A model generated the notes under the pieces. It saw nothing but the letters and a program-made list of their open reading frames with translations. It was not told the origin of the DNA and searched no databases. DNA of 6,121 nucleotides from Flavobacteriaceae bacterium (GTDB lineage Bacteria > Bacteroidota > Bacteroidia > Flavobacteriales > Flavobacteriaceae). Each line of letters starts with the position of its first letter. Positions within the stretch are counted from its first letter, which is position 1. The translations under genes were made by a program, and so were the position numbers. Below, piece after piece: positions 1 through 5,899 of the stretch. The DNA lies in NCBI GenBank assembly GCA_030633285.1, contig DAOVTC010000070.1, positions 1-6,121 on the forward strand, in the 5' to 3' direction.

Positions 1-1137
1 AATCATTCTATTTCCATTTTCAAATTCAATTATTTTTAAATCTGTAGCACTTTTGTCCTTACGCATCATGATACTTTCCAAGTATTCTGCTTTTTCTTCA
101 TTAGTTAAGTCTGAAATGGATATTTCATTTCCTCCAGGATTGAGTCCATTATACAAATCAAAATACCCTTCTATTTCTGTTTGAACAACTCTTTTTTCAA
201 TATGAGTGCCATCATTTTTAGTATATCCTTCGGTTATAAATTTTATAAACCTTTTTTGATTTATTTTTGATAAAGCTTTATCTGGTTCTGTATTTTCACA
301 TGATGTATAGAGTAGCATTCCCATCAATACAGGAATCATCAATACATATTTAAATTTTAAAATTTCTTTTGATTTCTCTTTACTAAACATAATAATTCGT
401 TTTTTAATGATAGATTGTTTATTAAATGCATTGACAAATGCCAGCTTGTCAACCTTAAAAGTCTCGGCCAAAAGAGTCTGGTAAAAAGTACTTTTCTCTT
501 TTTTATGTACTGTTTTTGCATCGGCAATAAATTCATGAATTTCTGCTATTCTGTTTTGATACAAATAGCTATATGGATTAAACCATAAAAGGATCTTTTG
601 TGCCTCAAAGAATAACAAGTCGATGCTGTGTTTTTGTTTTACATGAATTAATTCATGTTGGATGATCTCTTCTTTTTGATGGGCAGTCTTCCCTAAAAAG
701 ATATAATGGAAAAAAGAAAATGCAGTATGCTGGCTTGGCAAAAGAACCAGATGATAATCCTTATTTTTTTCTTTGCTGTTTTGACGAATCAGTTTAAATA
801 TCTGATAGAGTTTGCTTGCAAATAGTAAACCTGCTATAACCACACCAATAATAAAAACCCATTGCATTCCACTAAATAATATAGCCGAACTTTCCACTTG
901 TTTTTCGATAAATGTTTCCGGCGAAAGCATTACTTCCGGTAGCATAATTCTGTATTCCTGTGGTATGCTTTCAGAAGCACTTGTAAACCTGATCAATGGA
1001 ATAATATAAGCCAAAATAGAAGTGACGATCAAATATGCCCTATTCCACTGAAAAAAGGTTTCCTTTTTTAATATTAGATCGTAAACTGCTAAAAAAACAG
1101 TTTGAAATAGCAATACCTGAATAATGTAATTGATCAT
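1..1137 (-). CDS. M56 family (BlaR1/MecR1-like) membrane zinc metallopeptidase, C-terminus cut by window
   Basis: I translated the minus strand from the ATG at 1137: 379 codons stay open to position 1 without a frameshift, so the C-terminus lies outside the window. Seen: hydrophobic segments at about residues 2-19, 34-50, 91-110 and 262-278, the four-helix layout of BlaR1. Between helices 3 and 4 is a cytoplasmic zinc-protease domain with HELIH at 161-165 and a downstream EFIAD at 202-206, whose Glu202 is the expected third zinc ligand. The stretch HTAFSFFHYIFLG (137-149) matches the family's conserved region before the zinc site. Helix 4 ends in YTSC, after which residues 281-379 form a hydrophilic, probably periplasmic tail. 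The visible tail shows no SxxK penicillin-binding motif; Bacteroidota members often end in TonB or other non-PBP domains. Known family role: signal-activated protease causing inactivation of the cognate BlaI repressor. It overlaps the repressor gene by 4 bases (ATGA), indicating translational coupling. Family assignment is firm; the ligand is unknown. Confidence 0.93.
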   Translation of the reverse strand, partial: MINYIIQVLLFQTVFLAVYDLILKKETFFQWNRAYLIVTSILAYIIPLIRFTSASESIPQEYRIMLPEVMLSPETFIEKQVESSAILFSGMQWVFIIGVVIAGLLFASKLYQIFKLIRQNSKEKNKDYHLVLLPSQHTAFSFFHYIFLGKTAHQKEEIIQHELIHVKQKHSIDLLFFEAQKILLWFNPYSYLYQNRIAEIHEFIADAKTVHKKEKSTFYQTLLAETFKVDKLAFVNAFNKQSIIKKRIIMFSKEKSKEILKFKYVLMIPVLMGMLLYTSCENTEPDKALSKINQKRFIKFITEGYTKNDGTHIEKRVVQTEIEGYFDLYNGLNPGGNEISISDLTNEEKAEYLESIMMRKDKSATDLKIIEFENGNRMI

Positions 1138-1502
1138 GATTTTTTAGATTTATTGATTTCAGTCATTATACTTTCCAGTTCATTGATGTCAATATCATTT
1201 TTCTTTACAAAAAACGATACCATACTTTTAAATGAACCTCCAAAATAACCATCCATTAATTTGTGTAAACTCTGGTTGGTATAATCGGTCTTTTTGATCA
1301 GCGGATAATAAATATATCCTCTTCCTTTTGGTTTGTGGGCAACAATATTTTTGGTTTCTAAAATTCTAATGATAGTTGAAACTGTGTTATATGCTGGTTT
1401 TGGCTCTGGTAACTGTTCTATTATTTCTTTTACTGAAGCTTCTTCCAAGTTCCACAAAACTTGCATAAACTGCTCTTCTGCTTTTGTTAATTGTTTTTTC
1501 AT
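1134..1502 (-). CDS. BlaI/MecI/CopY-family winged-helix transcriptional repressor
   Basis: The 122-residue length is typical of the family. An N-terminal winged helix-turn-helix spans about residues 4-70. It opens with LTKAEEQFMQVLW and contains the strongly conserved AYNTVSTIIRILETK (37-51), which is the recognition-helix region, and the wing KGRGYIYYPLI (59-69). The C-terminal part (about 75-120) is the helical dimerisation tail. Known family role: a homodimer binds dyad operators in its own promoter and target promoters, and is inactivated by proteolysis started by the partner M56 protease, which is encoded immediately downstream with an ATGA overlap. In staphylococcal BlaI/MecI the cut is at Asn101-Phe102; by eye the equivalent place here is F97-F98 (SFFV), so the Asn is absent. 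Three perfect dyads upstream of the start fit autoregulation. The start at 1502 begins right at the domain, and no Shine-Dalgarno sequence is visible. The real target genes are not proven; no beta-lactamase is in view. Confidence 0.95.
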   Translation of the reverse strand: MKKQLTKAEEQFMQVLWNLEEASVKEIIEQLPEPKPAYNTVSTIIRILETKNIVAHKPKGRGYIYYPLIKKTDYTNQSLHKLMDGYFGGSFKSMVSFFVKKNDIDINELESIMTEINKSKKS

Positions 1503-1507
1503 TTTTT

Positions 1508-1523
1508 AACTAAGTTTTTAGTT
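1508..1523. promoter_or_regulatory. Predicted BlaI-family operator, copy 1
   Basis: AACTAA-GTTT-TTAGTT is a perfect 6-4-6 inverted repeat, centred at 1515.5, about 5 bases upstream of the repressor start codon and downstream of its predicted -7 box. A repressor dimer here would block the transcript start or early elongation. The same half-sites and the same 4-base spacer recur in copies 2 and 3, which makes chance unlikely even in AT-rich DNA. Assignment to the adjacent repressor is inferred from position. Confidence 0.75.
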
Positions 1524-1531
1524 TTATATTA

Positions 1532-1539
1532 CAAATATA
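1532..1539 (-). promoter_or_regulatory. Predicted -7 box of the repressor/M56 operon promoter
   Basis: Read on the minus strand this is TATATTTG, an exact match to the Bacteroidota -7 consensus TAnnTTTG, 30 bases upstream of the repressor start codon. At the expected 19-base spacing the -33 position reads TTAG rather than TTTG, so that element is weak. The box sits between operator copies 1 and 2, consistent with repression by occlusion. Confidence 0.55.
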
Positions 1540-1554
1540 ACTAAACAATTAGTT
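1539..1554. promoter_or_regulatory. Predicted BlaI-family operator, copy 2
   Basis: AACTAA-ACAA-TTAGTT is a perfect 6-4-6 dyad centred at 1546.5, 31 bp (about three helical turns) from copy 1. Its left end shares a base with the minus-strand -7 box at 1532-1539, so occupancy would compete with RNA polymerase for the repressor promoter. It also forms the left arm of the 42-bp dyad with copy 3. Confidence 0.78.
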
Positions 1555-1556
1555 TA

Positions 1557-1572
1557 AACTAATAATTTAGTT
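1557..1572. promoter_or_regulatory. Predicted BlaI-family operator, copy 3
   Basis: AACTAA-TAAT-TTAGTT is a perfect 6-4-6 dyad centred at 1564.5, 18 bp from copy 2. It lies six bases before the TTTG of the predicted rightward promoter (1579-1582). It is therefore the copy best placed to affect the divergent operon starting at 1671 as well as the repressor gene. Confidence 0.75.
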
Positions 1573-1578
1573 ATATAT

Positions 1579-1609
1579 TTTGTCTGATGAAAAAAATAGC
1601 CTACTTTAG
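1579..1609 (+). promoter_or_regulatory. Predicted promoter of the 1671-5289 operon
   Basis: TTTG at 1579-1582 is followed after exactly 19 bases by TACTTTAG at 1602-1609, one base away from the Bacteroidota pattern TTTG-N19-TAnnTTTG. Transcription would start near 1616, giving a leader of about 55 bases before the ATG at 1671. A mirror-image alternative -7 box, TATATTTT at 1574-1581, lies in the right arm of the 42-bp dyad but has a poor -33 match. AT-rich DNA gives many partial matches, so this remains a prediction. Confidence 0.42.
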
Positions 1610-1670
1610 TAATGCCTTAAAATAAAGATTCTAAAACCATATTATTAATCTTATCTTAAAAATGTAATAC

Positions 1671-2684
1671 ATGTTGCTATTTAAAAATGAATTAATATTT
1701 ATTTTTTTATTTTTTATAAGTACTATTTTTTCTCAAAACATATCAGGTGTTGTATTTGATGGAATTACCGAAAAACCTTTAGAAGGTGCTTCTGTGTATT
1801 TTGACAACACAACGATTGGTACTACATCCGATTCTAATGGAGAATTTACCATTGAATATCATAAAGAATTAAAAACACCACTTGTAGTTTCCTTTGTTGG
1901 ATATCAAACATCAATAAATGAAAATTATTCCAAGAATACAAAACTCAAAATTTATCTATATGAATCAAGTATTGTATTAAATGAAATAACTATTGATCCA
2001 AATGATGACTGGTCAAAAGATTTAAAACTTAAAGAATTTAAAAAGCATTATTTAGGAGAATCGAAAAATGGCAAGGCATGTAAGCTATTAAATGAAGATG
2101 ATATTTTACTAAAGTATAATAAAAAAACAAAAAAACTAACAGCTAAGGCTAAAGGCCCTGTTTACATAAGAAATGAAAATTTAAAGTATCTTATTTTAGT
2201 TGAATTACAACATTTTGAAGTGAATTATTCACATGTAAGTAAAAATAAAAAGCATTTAAATTTAGCATATATTTCCTATTCAGGAAATAGTTTTTTCCAG
2301 TCACTTCAAAAGAATCCTAATACGATCATAAAAGATATACGAAAAAAAACCTATTTAGGGTCTACTTTGCATTTTATGAGGGCTTTATCAACTAATCAAT
2401 TAGAAAAAGAAGGGTATTCAATCTATCTAGAAAATACGAAAGTAGATCCAAAAAAGTATATTTCAGTTTTTCCAACGGGCAATCTAAATAGTGTTAAAGT
2501 AAAATTAAGAAGGAAGCTTTATATAAAGTATAAAAACGGAAAGGAATCTTCCATAGAAAGTTTGGCTGGTATGTTTTATATTGATGATTTTGGAAATTAT
2601 TCTCCAGTTGACAAGGTTAGATTTGGTGGTGAAATGGGTAGTCAAAGAATGGGAGATACATTGCCTTTAGATTTTTTATTATAA
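1671..2684 (+). CDS. Exported protein with carboxypeptidase-regulatory-like domain
   Basis: The 337-residue protein begins with a signal peptide, a hydrophobic stretch at residues 8-20 ending in IFSQ-N, with likely cleavage after Gln22. Residues 24-108 form a carboxypeptidase-regulatory-like beta-sandwich: ISGVVFDGITEKPLEGASV, then TTSDSNGEFTI and a VSFVGYQT motif, ending in the LNEITI strand that in this phylum often leads into another domain. Here it leads not to a TonB receptor but to a region of about 225 residues with HYLGESKNGKACKLLN (126-141), YLGSTLHFMRAL (228-239) and a C-terminal GGEMGSQRMGDTLPLDF. I recognise this from similar Bacteroidota proteins of unknown function. It probably resides in the periplasm or at the outer membrane. 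The start is fixed because the only earlier in-frame ATG (1662) is followed at once by TAA. The next gene begins 34 bases downstream, so the two are probably co-transcribed. The biochemical role is unknown. Confidence 0.85.
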   Translation: MLLFKNELIFIFLFFISTIFSQNISGVVFDGITEKPLEGASVYFDNTTIGTTSDSNGEFTIEYHKELKTPLVVSFVGYQTSINENYSKNTKLKIYLYESSIVLNEITIDPNDDWSKDLKLKEFKKHYLGESKNGKACKLLNEDDILLKYNKKTKKLTAKAKGPVYIRNENLKYLILVELQHFEVNYSHVSKNKKHLNLAYISYSGNSFFQSLQKNPNTIIKDIRKKTYLGSTLHFMRALSTNQLEKEGYSIYLENTKVDPKKYISVFPTGNLNSVKVKLRRKLYIKYKNGKESSIESLAGMFYIDDFGNYSPVDKVRFGGEMGSQRMGDTLPLDFLL

Positions 2685-2718
2685 ACCATCTCAGATAGAA
2701 TTTATTAAACTAGAATGA

Positions 2719-5289
2719 ATGAAAAATCATAATACAAATTCACAGATTATCTCAAATAATCTCTTATTAAAAATATTACTTGTTACTATAACTATACTGT
2801 TTACATCTTTTATTAATATTAATACCTCGTTTAAAAAAAATCACTCCAAAAATAAATTTAGTAGTAATATTGAACCAAAAGAGAAGGTTTATTTGCATTT
2901 AGATAAATCTTTCTATACTTCGGGTGATGATATTTGGTTCAAGGTATACTTGGTTGATGGATACACACTTCAGTCTAATTCCTTAAGCAAGATTGTTTAT
3001 GTTGACCTTATTGATCCAAACAATAAAATAGTAGATACTCGAACCATTAAAACAGAAGAAGGTGGTGGAGCAGGAGAATTCCGTTTGTCAGAAAAATTAA
3101 TAACCGGTTCCTATCTTATACGAGCGTATACAAATTATTTGCGAAATTTTGGTAATCAATCATTTTTTAGAAAAGAGATTTATGTACAATCTTTAAGTAT
3201 GGATGAGGCATTAACAAGAGAAAATGGAAATAATTTAAGGACTGATGGAAGAAATGTGAAACCCGATTTGCAATTTTTCCCTGAGGGAGGTACTATTGTA
3301 AATACTTGTTCTAATCGTTTGGGTTTTAAAGTACTTGGTGTAAATGGAAAAGGAATTGATGTAACCGGTGCTATTATCGATGAGAATAAAAATGAAATAG
3401 TTAAGTTTAAAACTTCTAAATTTGGTTTAGGGAGAGTTCTGTTTATGCCTGAAAGGAATAAAACATATAAGGCACATATCAAATACGCCGATCAAGATTA
3501 CTTTTATGATTTGCCAAAAGCCTTAAATAAAGGGATTACCATGCAGGTTGAGGATCTGCCAGACCATTATCAAATAATTATACAATCGTCATTAGATGAG
3601 GGTGTAAACAACTTATTATTGTTAGGTCAGCAGAAAGAAAAAATTGTGGGAAGAGCAAAAATAATTGGTCCTGAAAAAGCATCAACAATTAATATCCCAA
3701 AATCAATATTTAAACAGGGAATCGTTCAATTTACATTGTTGGGGAAGGATGAAAAACCCTGGTGCGAGCGTTTGGTATTTGTAGAAGATCATGAGGATAA
3801 AACCAAAGTAGATATTACTTTTTCAAAGAACAATTATCAAAAGAGAGAACTGGTAGAAATAGATTTATTTTTAAACAAAAATACACAAAGTGTTATTCAA
3901 GCTAATTTGTCTTTGGCTATTACCGATATGTTGGTTGTTAAACTTGATGATTATCGATTAGATATTAAATCATATTTACTTTTAAACTCTGATTTAAGGG
4001 GCAAAATAGAAAGCCCTGGTTATTATTTTATGTCTAAAGAACCTCAAAGAAAAGAAGTATTAGATATATTAATGATGACACAAGGTTGGAGAAGATTTGT
4101 TGTTAATGAAACAGAAATACAAAATGATATTCAATCTAAATACAGAGTTGAAACAGGTGTTAGTTTTAAGGGAAATATAAAAAAATTCAATAATCATAAC
4201 AAAATTTCTTCTGAAGTAACATTATTATTCAGAAATAAAGACTTTTCACTCCGTGATAGTGTTCAAACAAGCAACGGAGGTCATTTTTTTCTTGGAGATT
4301 ATAATATTATTGACAGTACCACGATTATAGTCCAGATTGTGAATATCAATAATAAAAAGGGTAAGAAATATAAAAAGAATTCTAAAATGAATTATTATAT
4401 TGAATTTGATAAGTTTATTTCTCCAGAAGTGACCTTAAAATCAACTTCAATAAATAAATCAAATGAAAATTACAAAAACCTTTACTTAGAAAGATCTAAA
4501 ACTATGCAACTTGAAGGCATATATCAAGATGGTAATAATTTTGTTCAACTTGATGAGGTAACTTTAAAACCTGTCACAATAAAAAAAAAGAGTGTTAATG
4601 CTATCAAAAAACAAAAATTAGGCACAAAACATTCAGAATCATCACACTTAATAAGTTCGGAGCAATTAGAAAATGCTGCTGAAGGTAATTTAATCACCAT
4701 TTTAGAAAGTAGAATTCCCGGATTAAGTATACAAGGTAATTTTATAACACTTAGAGGTTATACAACAGTATTTCAAAATAATTATCAAAAGGAACCAGAA
4801 AAACCATTATTTCTTTTGGATAATATTATTACCGATTTTGATAATATTAGAGATCTCAGAGTAGAAACTATTGATTTTGTAGAGGTATTAAAAGGCTCTA
4901 GAGCGGCTATTTATGGAAGTAGAGCAAGTCATGGAGTAATTGCTATTTATACAAAATCTGCTACCGAAAAATTTAACACACCTGCTACTGAAGAAACTTT
5001 TGAATCTGAAATTAAGGAAAAAAATGAAATTTTACGTTTTGTTCATTCAGGATATTATAAGGCACGAGAATTCTATGAACCAATTTATAATACAGGGGAA
5101 TCTGATTATTTAAAACCTGATTACCGGACAACCATTTATTGGAGCCCAAATATTGAATTTAATGCACAGGGAAAAGCCAAAATATCTTTCTATACTGCAG
5201 ATATAACAACCACTTACAGAGTTGAACTTCAAGGAATCACTTCAGAAGGTATACCTATAAAATCTGAAGCATTTATCGAAGTAAAATAA
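2719..5289 (+). CDS. MG2-like / TonB-plug domain envelope protein without beta-barrel
   Basis: The 856-residue protein has an N-terminal hydrophobic signal or anchor segment (about 14-36) with no lipobox. Residues 54-156 resemble an MG2 macroglobulin domain: EKVYLHLDKSFYTSGDDIWFKVYLVD, then GSYLIRAYTNYLRNF. A second sandwich follows from FFPEGG (186-191) to about 275. WCERLVFV (348-355) and LMMTQGWRRF (451-460) are motifs I associate with this Bacteroidota family. After a LDEV linker (611-614), residues 640-747 form a TonB-receptor plug: RIPGLSI, ITLRGY, PLFLLDN, VEVLKGSRAAIYGSRASHGVIAIYTK. Only about 110 residues follow, ending in a beta-rich segment (807-856, YWSPNIEFNAQGKAKISF), so the barrel of a real receptor is absent. 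It is probably a periplasmic or outer-membrane-associated structural or partner protein; its function is unproven. The start at 2719 is chosen because the ATG at 2715 is in another frame. It is the second gene of the operon with 1671-2684. Confidence 0.88.
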   Translation: MKNHNTNSQIISNNLLLKILLVTITILFTSFININTSFKKNHSKNKFSSNIEPKEKVYLHLDKSFYTSGDDIWFKVYLVDGYTLQSNSLSKIVYVDLIDPNNKIVDTRTIKTEEGGGAGEFRLSEKLITGSYLIRAYTNYLRNFGNQSFFRKEIYVQSLSMDEALTRENGNNLRTDGRNVKPDLQFFPEGGTIVNTCSNRLGFKVLGVNGKGIDVTGAIIDENKNEIVKFKTSKFGLGRVLFMPERNKTYKAHIKYADQDYFYDLPKALNKGITMQVEDLPDHYQIIIQSSLDEGVNNLLLLGQQKEKIVGRAKIIGPEKASTINIPKSIFKQGIVQFTLLGKDEKPWCERLVFVEDHEDKTKVDITFSKNNYQKRELVEIDLFLNKNTQSVIQANLSLAITDMLVVKLDDYRLDIKSYLLLNSDLRGKIESPGYYFMSKEPQRKEVLDILMMTQGWRRFVVNETEIQNDIQSKYRVETGVSFKGNIKKFNNHNKISSEVTLLFRNKDFSLRDSVQTSNGGHFFLGDYNIIDSTTIIVQIVNINNKKGKKYKKNSKMNYYIEFDKFISPEVTLKSTSINKSNENYKNLYLERSKTMQLEGIYQDGNNFVQLDEVTLKPVTIKKKSVNAIKKQKLGTKHSESSHLISSEQLENAAEGNLITILESRIPGLSIQGNFITLRGYTTVFQNNYQKEPEKPLFLLDNIITDFDNIRDLRVETIDFVEVLKGSRAAIYGSRASHGVIAIYTKSATEKFNTPATEETFESEIKEKNEILRFVHSGYYKAREFYEPIYNTGESDYLKPDYRTTIYWSPNIEFNAQGKAKISFYTADITTTYRVELQGITSEGIPIKSEAFIEVK

Positions 5290-5321
5290 AAAATATATTC
5301 TGAGTTTTAAGTTCTACATTC

Positions 5322-5346
5322 TTATTTAAGTCAAAACCTTAAATAA
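5322..5346 (+). terminator. AT-rich hairpin after the MG2/plug gene, possible terminator
   Basis: TTATTTAAG (5322-5330) pairs perfectly with CTTAAATAA (5338-5346), giving a 9-bp stem and a 7-base loop, 33 bases after the stop codon. Only one G-C pair is present and no T tract follows on the plus strand, so it is a weak candidate for intrinsic termination. The surrounding 104-bp spacer (5290-5393) holds no gene. Confidence 0.25.
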
Positions 5347-5371
5347 CTTACAACAAACCAAAACATTTTTT

Positions 5372-5378
5372 TATCTTG
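5372..5378 (+). promoter_or_regulatory. Possible -7 box upstream of the DUF456 gene
   Basis: TATCTTG resembles TAnnTTTG with one T missing and lies 15 bases before the ATG at 5394, which would make the leader very short. No TTTG is found at the expected upstream spacing. The 104-bp gap from the previous gene makes an independent promoter reasonable, but the sequence support is weak. Confidence 0.25.
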
Positions 5379-5393
5379 CTTAAAACTTAAACA

Positions 5394-5894
5394 ATGGATA
5401 TATTCTTACTCACTATCGGGTTTCTATTAAGCCTTATAGGAATTGCAGGTTCTTTTTTACCTGTACTTCCTGGTCCTTTTACTGGTTGGTTAGGTTTATT
5501 GCTACTACATTTAACTAGTGTAATACCCATGAGTTACATTTTTTTAGGAATTACTTTAGCCATTTCAATTATTATTTGGGTATTAGATTATATCATTCCA
5601 TCTATAGGAACTAAAAAATTTGGAGGAAGCAGATGGGGAGCTATTGGTACAACAATCGGCTTAATTATTGGTTTAATATCTCCTATTCCGTTAGGATTTA
5701 TAATTGGTGCATTTTTAGGAGCATTAATTGGTGAATTACTTTATAATAGCAAAGATATTCAGAGAGCTTTTAAAGCTGTATTTGGTTCGTTTTTAGGGTT
5801 TTTAGCTTCAACCACTTTAAAATTTATAGTGAGTTTTATTTTTTTAGGATTATTTTTAAAAATTACTATTTCTAATTGGGATAAATTCTTTTAA
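5394..5894 (+). CDS. DUF456 family integral membrane protein
   Basis: The 166-residue, very hydrophobic protein matches the DUF456 family in length and pattern. Seen: an N-terminal helix, then GSFLPVLPGP (19-28), a helix at about 46-67, and a conserved polar loop GTKKFGGSRWG (72-82). Two glycine-rich helices follow, including GAFLGALIGE (105-114), and the last helix (about 141-158) follows GSFLGFLAST. The glycine-zipper-like helices suggest tight packing or oligomerisation. The family's function is not established; it is widespread in bacteria and no catalytic residues are evident. The ATG at 5394 directly precedes the first helix. The next membrane-protein gene starts 5 bases after the stop, implying co-transcription. 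Family assignment is firm; role unknown. Confidence 0.9.
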   Translation: MDIFLLTIGFLLSLIGIAGSFLPVLPGPFTGWLGLLLLHLTSVIPMSYIFLGITLAISIIIWVLDYIIPSIGTKKFGGSRWGAIGTTIGLIIGLISPIPLGFIIGAFLGALIGELLYNSKDIQRAFKAVFGSFLGFLASTTLKFIVSFIFLGLFLKITISNWDKFF

Positions 5895-5899
5895 AAGAC

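Larger units (their letters stand above)
1535..1576. repeat. 42-bp imperfect dyad made of operator copies 2 and 3
   Basis: The region reads as its own reverse complement about a centre at 1555.5, with 19 of 21 pairs matching (mismatches only at 1546/1565 and 1547/1564). The core ATTAGTTTAAACTAAT (1548-1563) is a perfect palindrome made by the facing half-sites of copies 2 and 3. The outer arms extend the symmetry beyond the operators with ATAT/ATAT. This arrangement suits two repressor dimers placed symmetrically over a divergent control region. As RNA it could also form a hairpin, but the lack of a nearby coding end argues against a terminator. Confidence 0.7.

Noticed and set aside
280..303. 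YTSC at residues 277-280 of the M56 protein as a lipoprotein lipobox
   Set aside because: It lies at the end of an internal fourth membrane helix, not in an N-terminal signal peptide, so lipoprotein processing is not expected.
812..1009. 65-aa plus-strand ORF
   Set aside because: It lies wholly antisense to the well-supported M56 peptidase coding sequence, covering helix 3 and the linker before it, and has no recognisable domain or start context.
1535..1576. 42-bp dyad as a bidirectional transcription terminator
   Set aside because: The genes on both sides point away from it, so no transcript ends here; the operator-like half-sites explain the symmetry better.
2715..2721. ATG at 2715 as alternative start of the 856-aa gene
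   Set aside because: It is one base out of phase with the long frame, which starts at the ATG at 2719.
3180..3482. 100-aa minus-strand ORF
   Set aside because: It is antisense to the MG2-like region of the 856-aa gene and its composition is what a shadow of the coding strand would give; no family features are seen.
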